Source: Kribbella sp. NBC_01245 (GTDB lineage Bacteria; Actinomycetota; Actinomycetes; Propionibacteriales; Kribbellaceae). Taken from it: a DNA stretch of 64,000 nucleotides. The notes beneath the pieces are model-generated. The model worked only from the letters and a program-made list of their open reading frames with translations. It made no database searches and was not told the DNA's origin. Position numbers and translations under genes: made by a program. Positions 40,874-51,836 of this stretch are shown piece after piece (positions within the stretch are counted from its first letter, which is position 1; each line of letters starts with the position of its first letter). The DNA lies in the NCBI RefSeq assembly GCF_036226525.1, contig NZ_CP108487.1, positions 5,704,001 through 5,768,000 on the forward strand, given 5' to 3'.

Positions 40874-43566
40874 CAGATGTCCTCCTGGCCGGCGTCGTCG
40901 TCTCCGACGGTAGCCGCGCCGTTCACGTCAGTCGAATGGTCGTCGCTTTCCTGGACGCTCTCAGGGGTGCTTTCGGTTGTCGATTCCGCCGAGGTGATCA
41001 CTCCTTGGACACCATCAGCCTCAACAGCACCATCAGCGCCCTCGACCAGCTCGCCCTCGACGACCTCGCCCTCGACGATCTCTTCCACCGCGATCTCGGC
41101 GTTCCGGGCGATCGCGACCACCGCGTCGGACTCACCGACACCGGCGAACCGCACGCCCATCGTGTCGCGGCCCTTCATCGGCACGCTGTCGACCCGGCTG
41201 CGCACGACCTGGCCGCTGGCCTTGATCGCGAGCACCTGGTCGGTGTCGACGACGATCAGGGCGCCGACCAGCGAACCGCGCTCGTCGTTCAGCTTGACCG
41301 CCTTGATGCCCAGACCACCACGGCCCTGCTGGCGGTACTGCGCGACCTCGGTGCGCTTGGCGTACCCCGCGTCGGTAACGGTGAAGACGTACTGCGCGTC
41401 CTCCTCCGAACCGGCCCGGATGACCGACATCGAGAGCAACTCGTCGCCCTCGCGGAACTTCATCCCGGTGACACCCGAGGTGGCGCGGCCCATCGGCCGG
41501 AGCTGCTCGTCGTTCGCGGTGAAGCGGATCGACTGGCCCTTGCGCGACACCAGCAGCAGGTCGTCCTCGGCGGAGGCCAGCTCGGCGCCGATCAGCTCGT
41601 CGTCGTCCTCGCGGAAGTTGACCGCGATGATGCCGCTCTGCCGGGCCGAGTCGTAGTCGGTCAGCGCCGTCTTCTTGACCAGACCACGACGCGTCGCGAG
41701 CACCAGGTACTCCGACTGCTCGTAGTCGCGCAGCGTCAGAACCTGGGCGATGTCCTCGTCCGGCTGGAACGACAGCAGGCCGGCGACGTGCGAGCCCTTC
41801 GCGTCCCGGGCCGACTCCGGCAGCTGCCACACCTTGGCCCGGTAGACCCGGCCCTTGGTGGTGAAGAACAGCATCCAGTGGTGGTTCGTGGTGGCGAAGA
41901 AGTGCCCGATCTCGTCCTCGGCGCGCAGCGCGGCACCACGGACACCCTTGCCGCCACGGTTCTGCACCCGGTACAGGTCGGTCTTGGTGCGCTTGGCATA
42001 CCCGCCGCGGCTGATGGTGACGACGACGTCCTCGTCCGGCACCAGGTCCTGCACGGACAGGTCGCCGTCGGCCGCGATGATCTCGGTACGACGCTCGTCG
42101 CCGAACTTGTCCACGATCTCGGCCAGCTCGTCGCGGACGATGTTCCGCTGGCGGATCGGGTTGGCCAGGATGTCCTCGAGGTCGGCGATGACGATCTCGA
42201 GCTCGTTCAGCCGGTCGATGATCTTCTGCCGCTCCAACGCGGCCAGCCGGCGCAGCTGCATGTCGAGAATGGCCTGCGCCTGGATCTCGTCGATCTCCAG
42301 CATCGAGATCAGGCCGCTGCGGGCCTCGTCGACGTCCGGGCTGCGGCGGATCAGCGCGATGACCTCGTCCAGCGCGTCGAGCGCCTTCACCAGACCGCGG
42401 TAGATGTGCGCCTGCTTCTCGGCCTCGCGGAGGCGGTAGCGGGTCCGCCGCTGGATGACCTCGATCTGGTGGTCGATCCAGTGCGTGATGAACAGGTCCA
42501 GGCTGAGCGTGCGCGGCACGCCGTCGACCAGGGCCAGCATGTTGCAGCCGAAGGTGTCCTGCAGCTGGGTGTGCTTGTAGAGGTTGTTCAGTACGACGCG
42601 AGGCTGAGCGTCACGCTTGAGCACGACCACCAGCCGCTGGCCGGTCCGCGACGAGGTGTCGTCCCGGATGTCGGCGATGCCGTTGATCTTGCCGGTGTTG
42701 ACCAGCTCGGCGATCTTCTGCGCGAGGTTGTCCGGGTTGACCATGTAGGGCAGCTGGGTGACGACAAGGCTGGTGCGCCCCTTGGCGTCCTCCTCGATGT
42801 CCACCACCGCGCGCATCGTGACCGAACCACGACCGGTGCGGTAGGCGTCGTCGATGCCCTTGTAGCCGACGATCAGGGCGCCGTTCGGGAAGTCCGGGCC
42901 CTTGATGTTCTCCATGCACGCCGCCAGGACCTCTTCCTGGGTGGCGTCCGGGTGCTCAAGCGCCCACTGGGCGGCCGCCGCGACCTCGCGCAGGTTGTGC
43001 GGCGGGATCTGCGTCGCCATTCCGACCGCGATGCCGGCCGAACCGTTGACCAGCAGGTTCGGGAAGCGGCTCGGCAGGATCACCGGCTCCTGCGAACGGC
43101 CGTCGTAGTTGGGACGGAAGTCGACCGTGTCCTGGTCGATGTCCCGCACCATCTCCATCGCGAGCGGCGCCAGCCGGCACTCGGTGTACCGCATCGCGGC
43201 GGCCGGGTCGTTACCCGGCGAGCCGAAGTTGCCCTGCCCTTGGATCATCGGGGCCCGCATCACCCAGGGCTGCGCCAGCCGCACCAGGGTGTCGTAGATC
43301 GCCGAGTCGCCGTGCGGGTGGTACTGACCCATCACGTCACCGACGACACGCGAGCACTTCGAGAATCCGCGATCGGGGCGATACCCACCGTCGTACATCG
43401 CGTAGAGGATGCGGCGGTGCACCGGCTTCAGGCCGTCGCGGACCTCGGGCAGCGCCCGGCCGACGATGACGGCCATCGCGTAGTCGAGGTACGACTGCTG
43501 CATCTCGGTCTGCAGATCGAGTGGCTCGATCCGGTCATGGCCGGGGGAAATTGGGGTCTCGGTCAT
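40873..43566 (-). CDS. gyrA: DNA gyrase subunit A
   Basis: 897 residues. Catalytic tyrosine in AAAMRYTECRLA, the quinolone region GQYHPHGDSAIYDTLVRLAQ with Ser and Asp at the usual resistance positions, and the GyrA-box QNRGGKGVRG in the C-terminal wrapping domain. An acidic tail of about 75 residues (EEIVEGEVVEGELVEGADGA and onward) is longer than in many relatives. GyrA with GyrB introduces negative supercoils. It is 45 bp downstream of gyrB, in one operon. Confidence 0.98.
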   Translation of the reverse strand: MTETPISPGHDRIEPLDLQTEMQQSYLDYAMAVIVGRALPEVRDGLKPVHRRILYAMYDGGYRPDRGFSKCSRVVGDVMGQYHPHGDSAIYDTLVRLAQPWVMRAPMIQGQGNFGSPGNDPAAAMRYTECRLAPLAMEMVRDIDQDTVDFRPNYDGRSQEPVILPSRFPNLLVNGSAGIAVGMATQIPPHNLREVAAAAQWALEHPDATQEEVLAACMENIKGPDFPNGALIVGYKGIDDAYRTGRGSVTMRAVVDIEEDAKGRTSLVVTQLPYMVNPDNLAQKIAELVNTGKINGIADIRDDTSSRTGQRLVVVLKRDAQPRVVLNNLYKHTQLQDTFGCNMLALVDGVPRTLSLDLFITHWIDHQIEVIQRRTRYRLREAEKQAHIYRGLVKALDALDEVIALIRRSPDVDEARSGLISMLEIDEIQAQAILDMQLRRLAALERQKIIDRLNELEIVIADLEDILANPIRQRNIVRDELAEIVDKFGDERRTEIIAADGDLSVQDLVPDEDVVVTISRGGYAKRTKTDLYRVQNRGGKGVRGAALRAEDEIGHFFATTNHHWMLFFTTKGRVYRAKVWQLPESARDAKGSHVAGLLSFQPDEDIAQVLTLRDYEQSEYLVLATRRGLVKKTALTDYDSARQSGIIAVNFREDDDELIGAELASAEDDLLLVSRKGQSIRFTANDEQLRPMGRATSGVTGMKFREGDELLSMSVIRAGSEEDAQYVFTVTDAGYAKRTEVAQYRQQGRGGLGIKAVKLNDERGSLVGALIVVDTDQVLAIKASGQVVRSRVDSVPMKGRDTMGVRFAGVGESDAVVAIARNAEIAVEEIVEGEVVEGELVEGADGAVEADGVQGVITSAESTTESTPESVQESDDHSTDVNGAATVGDDDAGQEDI

Positions 43567-43611
43567 CTCGTCCCGTTCGATTCAGAGCTGGTACGGCGTG
43601 GGTGGCTAACG

Positions 43612-45651
<2,040 letters not shown>

Positions 45652-45960
45652 CGGTTGCGGTCCTCCTCGGACCCCCTCGCGGGGGCATCGATTCATGGTG
45701 GGGGCCGCGGACGCCGATGGTATTGGCGCTGCGGCCCTCTCAACCCCTCCATCTTACCCGTCGACCGAAGCAGAACCGGCCACCAGCCGCCAGGAATCGC
45801 GGACAGGGCGTATTTTCGGACTCCTCGCCATGTCCCCCCACGCGGGGTAGGGGCTGCGAAAGCGCTCACGGCGTTCAGTGGCTTCTGGCCGGTTCGCCGC
45901 TGACCCGTCTCAAACCCGAGACGGCAGCGCTGGAACCCGGCGAACACTAGGATCTCAGCC
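45652..45960. other. 309-bp divergent region between gyrB and the membrane-protein operon
   Basis: Contains a small CCCCC-TCGC-GGGGG hairpin at 45672-45685 in the gyrB leader and a possible minus-strand -10 (TAAGAT near 45760). Otherwise no gene or strong motif is seen. Confidence 0.5.
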
Positions 45961-46590
45961 GTGGAGAGTCTCGACGACGTCATCGACGCGATGATCGCTG
46001 ACCGGGTGATCCATCGGCACCGCCGGAAATGGCTGATCTTCCTGGCCATCGTGGTCGCCCTGGCACTGCTCGTGTTCGCCCTCGGCGGCTGGAAAGAGAA
46101 GAAGGGCCGGACGGTCGACACGGTGCAGGCGCCGGTGACACTGCAGGCGGGCAAGTTCGAATTCGGCATCACCAAGGCGACGATCATCCGGCGGCCCAAA
46201 ACGAAGTACAGCGAGGCCGAGGCCAAGGTCGAACTGTCCCTCGATGTCCGGAATATCGACAAAGAGACCCGTAAGAGCGACTACGTCAGCGGCGACCTGA
46301 TCGTCCTGGTCCCCGGCAAGGGCGCCGACCTCATCGAGGGCGGCACCACCACCTGCCGTGGCGAGTCGAGCTACCAGGTCGTGTACGGCCTGCCCGCGGT
46401 GTCCTGCACGACGTCGTTCAAGGTGCCGGCCGAGTTCGATCAGAAGGTGATCGAGTTCGGCGTTCTGGCCGAGGAGTTCAAGTCCACCGAGGACTCGCTG
46501 ATCTCCAGTGACAAGCCGTACTGGCACGACGAGAAGCCGATCGCGGTCGTGCAAACGCCCGCCACCATCGAGACGGAGGGCGAGAAGTGA
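45961..46590 (+). CDS. single-pass membrane-anchored protein of unknown function (operon gene 1)
   Basis: 209 residues from a GTG at 45961. A short basic cytoplasmic start (VIHRHRRK) precedes one membrane segment WLIFLAIVVALALLVFALGG. An extracytoplasmic beta-rich domain follows (VTLQAGKFEFGITKATIIRR, AEAKVELSLDVRNIDKETRK) with two Cys (TTTCRGES, AVSCTT) that could pair. This resembles DUF4352-type sandwich domains but I cannot name it. Its stop overlaps the next start. Confidence 0.75.
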   Translation: MESLDDVIDAMIADRVIHRHRRKWLIFLAIVVALALLVFALGGWKEKKGRTVDTVQAPVTLQAGKFEFGITKATIIRRPKTKYSEAEAKVELSLDVRNIDKETRKSDYVSGDLIVLVPGKGADLIEGGTTTCRGESSYQVVYGLPAVSCTTSFKVPAEFDQKVIEFGVLAEEFKSTEDSLISSDKPYWHDEKPIAVVQTPATIETEGEK

Positions 46591-47189
46591 AGCTCTACCG
46601 GCCCGTGACCATACTGGTGGGCGTGCTTTTCGTGCTCGCCGGCGGCTTGTTCCGGCTGGCCGAACCCAAAGAGGTATACGACGGTGAGGCCAACCGGGTC
46701 CAGAAGAGCGGGGTGATCGGCCAGAAGGTGATGGTCGAGGACTCCTCCTTCGAGATCATCCGGCTGCGGTTCGCCAAGGCCCTGGTCGGGGAGAACGACG
46801 ACGATGACGATCCGCCGCAGACCACCGACGGCGTCTTCATCGCGATCGACTGGGAGGTCGTCGGCGGTACCAAGGAGATGCCCAGTCACGACGTCACCCT
46901 GAAGAGCGCCGAGGGCACGGAGTACGAGGCGGCCGGGGAGACGACCGGGGGGTCGTTCTACTCGCCCGAGCCGGGGTTCGCGAAGAGCGGCACCTTCGTC
47001 TTCGAGGTGAACCCGGCCGATATCGTCGGGCTGCAGGCGTGGGTCAAGCCGATGAGCTTCTGGACGGTCGCGGTCAACGACTACCGGATCGACCTGGGTA
47101 TCCCCGATCAGCAGACGGCCGATGAGCTCGTCGCCGGGGCCAAGCCCGAGCACGTGATGACCCGGCCGGTAGAGCGGGTGGCATCGTGA
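46587..47189 (+). CDS. single-pass membrane-anchored protein of unknown function (operon gene 2)
   Basis: 200 residues. N-terminal anchor VTILVGVLFVLAGGLFRLAE. The external part has the same plan as the preceding protein: QKVMVEDSSFEIIRLRFAKA, VFIAIDWEVVGGTKEMPSHD and FVFEVNPADIVGLQAWVKP, suggesting a beta-sandwich. An acidic stretch ENDDDDDPP is inserted. Coupled by 4-bp overlaps to both neighbours. Confidence 0.75.
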   Translation: MKLYRPVTILVGVLFVLAGGLFRLAEPKEVYDGEANRVQKSGVIGQKVMVEDSSFEIIRLRFAKALVGENDDDDDPPQTTDGVFIAIDWEVVGGTKEMPSHDVTLKSAEGTEYEAAGETTGGSFYSPEPGFAKSGTFVFEVNPADIVGLQAWVKPMSFWTVAVNDYRIDLGIPDQQTADELVAGAKPEHVMTRPVERVAS

Positions 47190-47746
47190 CCGCGCGCGTG
47201 CTCGACCTGGCCGGGCGGATCGCCCTGGTGCTGTGCCTGTTCGCGCTTTCGGTCTATTTCGTCGTTCGGCCGTTCCTCGGCGACGACTACGAGAACATGC
47301 AGCGCGCGAAGGCCATCAACCAGGTGGTGGAACGTGGCGGCCCGGTCAAGGTCGACGGCATCGAGTGGAAGGTGAACTCGATGAAGGCCTACACCCGGCT
47401 GCTCAACGAGGATCGCGAGGCGATCGACCTCGACGTCCCGGCCGGCGCGATCGTCGTCGTGGTCGAGGCCACCGTGACGGCCGACAAGACCGTGGTTGTC
47501 GACGGCGAGGGCTATTCCTGCAACGCGGAGCTGGCCGACGACCGCGGCAATCGCTGGGAAGAGAAGAGCGCGTACGGCTACACGATGCCGACCTACTGCA
47601 CGAATTCGGACAACCCGGCCAAGCGGGAGGTGCCGTTCAAGGTGGCGAAGATCTTCCTCGTACCGAAGTCAGCCGTTCCGCACCTGCTCGGCATCATCGT
47701 GCCGCCGGAGACCCGGACCGAGCAGCGGACCCTGATCAGGCCTTAG
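47186..47746 (+). CDS. single-pass membrane-anchored protein of unknown function (operon gene 3)
   Basis: 186 residues. Anchor VLDLAGRIALVLCLFALSVY. External domain with IEWKVNSMKAYTRLL, AGAIVVVVEATVTADK and two Cys (YSCNAEL, TYCTNS). Same architecture as the two upstream proteins. The 3' end overlaps the convergent 440-residue membrane-protein gene by 11 bp. Confidence 0.75.
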   Translation: MTARVLDLAGRIALVLCLFALSVYFVVRPFLGDDYENMQRAKAINQVVERGGPVKVDGIEWKVNSMKAYTRLLNEDREAIDLDVPAGAIVVVVEATVTADKTVVVDGEGYSCNAELADDRGNRWEEKSAYGYTMPTYCTNSDNPAKREVPFKVAKIFLVPKSAVPHLLGIIVPPETRTEQRTLIRP

Positions 47747-49058
47747 CGGGCTCGGCTTCCTGCTCGGTCGCCTCAGCCGCGAGCCGCGCTTCTTGACGCT
47801 TCTCGGCACCGACCGAAAGGCACTGGTCGAATGCCGCGGCCAGCAGGGCGATGCGCAGGGTGTCGAAGATCGCGCCGCGGACGAGGTCGGCCAGGCTTCC
47901 GATCATCAGGGTCCAAGGGTGATCCATCGGGCCGATCAAGCGCTGCGGCAAGTACCAGGCCCACGAGTAGCCGACGTAGTGGATCGTGTAGACGAGGCAG
48001 ACCACGCCAAGGAACACCGGCCCGACCTGCACGAGCAGCCGGAACGCGTTCAGTGTGGGGTAGAACTTCTCCTTCAGCCCGCCGAGCACCATATTCGGCG
48101 CCTGACCCGCCACCTTGGCGATCCGGCCCTGCGGAGCCTGCACCGATCCCGAGCCGAGCCGCCCCTCCAGCCGGGTGCCTTGGATGAAGCCGGTGCTGGA
48201 CAACGCGCGGTGGCCGAAGACGACCGTCGTGATCGCGAGCCAGGTCAGCGGCTGACCGACACCGTCCTTGAACAACGGCCAAAGAGTCTCGTCGAAGACT
48301 CCCCACAGGAACTCCAGGCCGTCCGGGATCGGGAGCTTGATACTGCTGAAGAACTCCTTGACCGAGCCCCACCACTCCACCGTCTGGAACCAGAAGACCC
48401 GACCCTCGACCCAATCCTTCACCAGGTTGACCACGGGAGGAGTGATCGACAGCAGCAACAGCAGGAAGAACGCCTCGCTCCAGACCTGGGACAGCTTGCC
48501 GATCTTGCTCGGCCAGCGGTCGTCCACAGCCTCCAGAACTCGCCGGATCACCAGCAGCGCGACCAGGGCGGGCAGGAAGCCCTTCCAGGAGTCACCAGTG
48601 AAGCTGATCAGGTACTCGCCCGGGCCTAGACCACGGTCGATGGCGTAGCTGGTGGCGAGCTCGCTGATCTGCTCGTCGAGGAAGCCCCAGGCCGACCACA
48701 CCGCGACCAGCGGCAGCAGTGTGAGCGAGAGCAGGTCCAGCAGGCGCTGCTGCGTCGGGTCCGTCGTCTCGCCCGGACCGGCTGCGGCATCACGCCAGCG
48801 GTGCAGCGAGCTCGCGCAGGTCCGGATCATGCCGACGATGACGGCCAGCTGCAGCAACACGCCCGCGGAGAAGATCCCGATGGCCAGACTGCGGTGGTTA
48901 TGCGTACCAAGCCAGATCGCGATGATGATGCTGAACCGGAATCCGGCGTACCCGATCAGGAACCAGGTGAGCAGGGGTAGCAGGTTGCGCCACCAGAGCC
49001 GGAACGTGTCGGCGATCAGGCGGACGGCCTCATGGAGTCCCTCGGCAAGCGTACGCAT
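47736..49058 (-). CDS. polytopic membrane protein of unknown function
   Basis: 440 residues with about eight hydrophobic segments (LLPLLTWFLIGYAGFRFSII, GIFSAGVLLQLAVIVGMI, LTLLPLVAVWSAWGF, EAFFLLLLLSITPPVVNLV, WLAITTVVFGHRAL, LLVQVGPVFLGVVCLVYTIH and a last one). A soluble loop lies between about residues 300 and 350. The C-terminal tail is charged. No known family recognised. It converges on the three-gene operon and together with it separates dciA from gyrB. Confidence 0.78.
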   Translation of the reverse strand: MRTLAEGLHEAVRLIADTFRLWWRNLLPLLTWFLIGYAGFRFSIIIAIWLGTHNHRSLAIGIFSAGVLLQLAVIVGMIRTCASSLHRWRDAAAGPGETTDPTQQRLLDLLSLTLLPLVAVWSAWGFLDEQISELATSYAIDRGLGPGEYLISFTGDSWKGFLPALVALLVIRRVLEAVDDRWPSKIGKLSQVWSEAFFLLLLLSITPPVVNLVKDWVEGRVFWFQTVEWWGSVKEFFSSIKLPIPDGLEFLWGVFDETLWPLFKDGVGQPLTWLAITTVVFGHRALSSTGFIQGTRLEGRLGSGSVQAPQGRIAKVAGQAPNMVLGGLKEKFYPTLNAFRLLVQVGPVFLGVVCLVYTIHYVGYSWAWYLPQRLIGPMDHPWTLMIGSLADLVRGAIFDTLRIALLAAAFDQCLSVGAEKRQEARLAAEATEQEAEPAKA

Positions 49059-49096
49059 CGTGCCCGATCGTAGGGCCTAGCCGGATCAGACCGCCA

Positions 49097-49723
49097 TCAG
49101 CCGTACGTATCGCGAGGCCCACGGCCGCCGCGGACCGTGCGGGGACCCTTGCGCCAGCTCGGCGCGTTCGGTCCCTGGACGTTCACCTTCGTGACGGTGC
49201 CGTCGCCCAGTTCGGCGTTCAGGCGGCGGACCAGGTCGGGCGCGAGCAGCCGCACCTGGGTGGCCCAGGCGGTGGACGACGTCCGCACGGTGAGCTCGGA
49301 ATCGGCGTAGCTCTCGGGGGTGCAGTGCTGGGCGATCTCCGGACCGACGATGGCCGGCCATCTCGCCATCACCGCGTGCACGGCGACGTCGACCTCCCAG
49401 CCCTGGTCCCGCATCAGCCGGCCGATCGTGGACGTGAGCGTCTGCGGATCCCGGTCGTCGGGCCGCGCGCCGCTGCTCATCGGCGTGGTCGCGGAACGAC
49501 GCTTACGCCTTACGGGCTTGGCTGGGATCTTCAGGCCTTTGAGCCGGCCGGCGAGTGACCGGGCCAGGTCCGTGCCGTGTTTGTCGTGGTCGATCGACTC
49601 GGCGGGCGTGTCCTCGTCGTCGGGCCGCTCCGGCAGCCGCTGCTCGCCGGCGGCGCGGATGTCCCCGGTCTCGGCGCGCGCATCACCCTCGTCGATCGGG
49701 AGGGTGTCGCCGGGGTCAGGCAC
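49097..49723 (-). CDS. DciA/DUF721-family replication protein
   Basis: 208 residues from a GTG at 49723 that overlaps recF's end by 8 bp. The first ~90 residues are charged and disordered. The DUF721 domain then reads IGRLMRDQGWEVDVAVHAVM, ARWPAIVGPEIAQHCTPESY, LTVRTSSTAWATQVRLLAPD. DciA proteins load the replicative helicase DnaB in bacteria lacking DnaC/DnaI. The recF-adjacent position is typical for actinobacteria. Confidence 0.88.
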   Translation of the reverse strand: MPDPGDTLPIDEGDARAETGDIRAAGEQRLPERPDDEDTPAESIDHDKHGTDLARSLAGRLKGLKIPAKPVRRKRRSATTPMSSGARPDDRDPQTLTSTIGRLMRDQGWEVDVAVHAVMARWPAIVGPEIAQHCTPESYADSELTVRTSSTAWATQVRLLAPDLVRRLNAELGDGTVTKVNVQGPNAPSWRKGPRTVRGGRGPRDTYG

Positions 49724-50852
49724 GACGTACCGTTCCCTCGCCGACCTCGTAGCGGACGCCCATCAGCTCGGTCGGTACGTCGGCGCCGACAGCGGCCGTG
49801 ACGAGCACCTGCCGGGCAGGAATCACCAGCTCCGCAAGGCGATCGCGGCGCTGGGTGTCGAGCTCGGCGAACACGTCGTCCAGGATCAGCACCGGCTCCC
49901 CCCCATCGGCTCGCAACAGTTCGTACGACGCCAACCGTAGCGCGAGCGCGAAGGACCAGGACTCACCATGACTGGCATAGCCCTTGGCCGGCATGTCGCC
50001 GAGACCGAGAACGACGTCGTCGCGATGCGGGCCGACCAGGGATACCCCACGGTCGAGCTCGTCCTGCCTCTTCTCGTGTACGGCGGCCAGGATGATCTCG
50101 GCGAGCGCCTCGCGACTGCGGACGTCGGGCTCGAGCGGGACGGACGACTTGTACTCAAGTCGCGCATTTCCCTTGCCCCGGGCAACAGCGTCGTACGCCG
50201 TATCCACCAACGGTCGAAGGGAATCGAGCAGTTCGAGGCGGGTCGCGAGCAATTCGGAACCGACGCGAGCGAGATGCGAATCCCAGACCTCGAGCGTGCG
50301 GAGCTGTCCCTCACCACCGCCGCGATTCTGCCGACGGGCCAGGGAAGCACTGCGTAGCAAGGAGTTTCGCTGCTTGAGCACGCGCTCGTAGTCCGAACGC
50401 ACACCGGCCATGCGGGGTGACCTCAGCGTCAGCAGTTCGTCGAGGAACTTGCGTCGCTCGGAGGGATCACCCTTGACCAGGGAAAGATCTTCGGGCGCGA
50501 AGAGCACGGTTCGCAGCAGGCCGAGCACCTCGCGCGGCCGGGGCACGGGTGCGCGATTAACCCTTGCCCTGTTGGCTTTTCCGGGGTTGATCTCGATCTC
50601 GACGATGACGTCGCGATCGGTATCGCTGCGGATCTCGGTCCGGATGATGGCGCGGGGTGCGCCCATCCGGACCAGCGGGTTGTCGTTCGCGACGCGGTGC
50701 GAACCGAGCGTCGCGGTGTAGTGGATCGCTTCGACCAGGTTGGTCTTGCCCTGGCCATTGCGGCCGACGAACGAGGTCACGCCGGGTTCGAACGTGACCT
50801 CGGCCTGCGGGTAAGAGCGGAAATCGGCGAGGCCGAGGGCGGTGACGAACAC
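49716..50852 (-). CDS. recF: DNA replication/repair ATPase RecF
   Basis: 378 residues. Walker A in FVGRNGQGKTNLVEAIHY, ABC-type signature region GYASHGESWSFALALRLASY, Walker B in PVLILDDVFAELDTQRRD. RecF loads RecA at single-stranded gaps. The start abuts the gnd stop with no gap. Confidence 0.96.
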   Translation of the reverse strand: MFVTALGLADFRSYPQAEVTFEPGVTSFVGRNGQGKTNLVEAIHYTATLGSHRVANDNPLVRMGAPRAIIRTEIRSDTDRDVIVEIEINPGKANRARVNRAPVPRPREVLGLLRTVLFAPEDLSLVKGDPSERRKFLDELLTLRSPRMAGVRSDYERVLKQRNSLLRSASLARRQNRGGGEGQLRTLEVWDSHLARVGSELLATRLELLDSLRPLVDTAYDAVARGKGNARLEYKSSVPLEPDVRSREALAEIILAAVHEKRQDELDRGVSLVGPHRDDVVLGLGDMPAKGYASHGESWSFALALRLASYELLRADGGEPVLILDDVFAELDTQRRDRLAELVIPARQVLVTAAVGADVPTELMGVRYEVGEGTVRRA

Positions 50853-51779
50853 TTAGTGCCCCGGGTGGCCCTTCGGCACCGAGGCGTACGACGGGTCCTC
50901 GGCGCCCTTGACCGCGTGGCCGCCGAACTGGTTGCGCATCGCCGCGATCGCCTTCATCGCGGGCGAATCCTCCTGGCGGGAGGCGAAGCGCGCGAACAGC
51001 GAAGCCGCGATGGCCGGCACCGGTACGGCGAGGTCGATCGCCGCCTCGACGGTCCAGCGGCCTTCGCCGGAGTCGTCGGCGTACCCCCGGATCTTGTCCA
51101 GGTGGGTGTCTTCCTTCAGCGCGTTCACCATCAGGTCGAGCAGCCAGGACCGGATCACGGTGCCCTCGCGCCAGGAGTCGAACGCCTCCGGCACGCTCTC
51201 GACGATGTCGGCCGCCTCGAGCAGCTCGAAACCCTCGGCATACGCCTGCATGATCGCGTACTCGATGCCGTTGTGGACCATCTTGGTGAAGTGGCCGGCG
51301 CCGACCTTGCCGGCGTGCACGAAGCCGAACTCGCCCTCGGGCTTGAGCGCTTCGAAGATGGGCATCAGCGTCGCGACGGTCTCAGGCTCTCCGCCGCACA
51401 TCAGGGCGTAGCCGTTTTCCTTACCCCAGACACCACCGGAGACGCCGCAGTCGACGAACCGGATGCCCTTCTCGGCCAACTGCGCGGCCCGGCGGGTGTC
51501 ATCGGTCCAGCGGCTGTTGCCGCCGTCGATCACGATGTCGCCCTCGCTGAGCAGCTCGGCCAGCTCGGTGATCACCGGGTCGATGGCCTGCACCGGCACC
51601 ATCACCCAGACCACCTTGGGCTGGTCGGTCGCGCTGAGCTGCGCCACCATGTCGGCCAGGTCCTTCGAGTCGGTCAACGCCTGATCGCGGTCGTAACCGA
51701 TCACGGTCAGGCCGGCGTCGCGAATCCGCTCGCGCATGTTGCCGCCCATCTTGCCGAGACCGACAAGGCCGAGCTCCAT
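50853..51779 (-). CDS. gnd: 6-phosphogluconate dehydrogenase (decarboxylating), short form
   Basis: 308 residues, the short GndA/YqeC-type. N-terminal NAD(P) site MELGLVGLGKMGGNMRERIR, IVIDGGNSRWTDDTRRA, catalytic region CGVSGGVWGKENGYALM and HAGKVGAGHFTKMVHNGIEY. It oxidises 6-phosphogluconate to ribulose-5-phosphate. Its place between dnaN and recF is a known actinobacterial arrangement. Confidence 0.95.
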   Translation of the reverse strand: MELGLVGLGKMGGNMRERIRDAGLTVIGYDRDQALTDSKDLADMVAQLSATDQPKVVWVMVPVQAIDPVITELAELLSEGDIVIDGGNSRWTDDTRRAAQLAEKGIRFVDCGVSGGVWGKENGYALMCGGEPETVATLMPIFEALKPEGEFGFVHAGKVGAGHFTKMVHNGIEYAIMQAYAEGFELLEAADIVESVPEAFDSWREGTVIRSWLLDLMVNALKEDTHLDKIRGYADDSGEGRWTVEAAIDLAVPVPAIAASLFARFASRQEDSPAMKAIAAMRNQFGGHAVKGAEDPSYASVPKGHPGH

Positions 51780-51836
51780 CGTGAATTCCCCTCGAATCGA
51801 TTCAGTTGTTCAAGCGGGTCGTCAGTCGTGCGGTCG

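Noticed and set aside
45652..45696. Earlier gyrB start at 45696
   Set aside because: Adds 15 residues without homology, with a GC hairpin in between; the GTG at 45651 has an AGGAGGA site and starts at the usual place.
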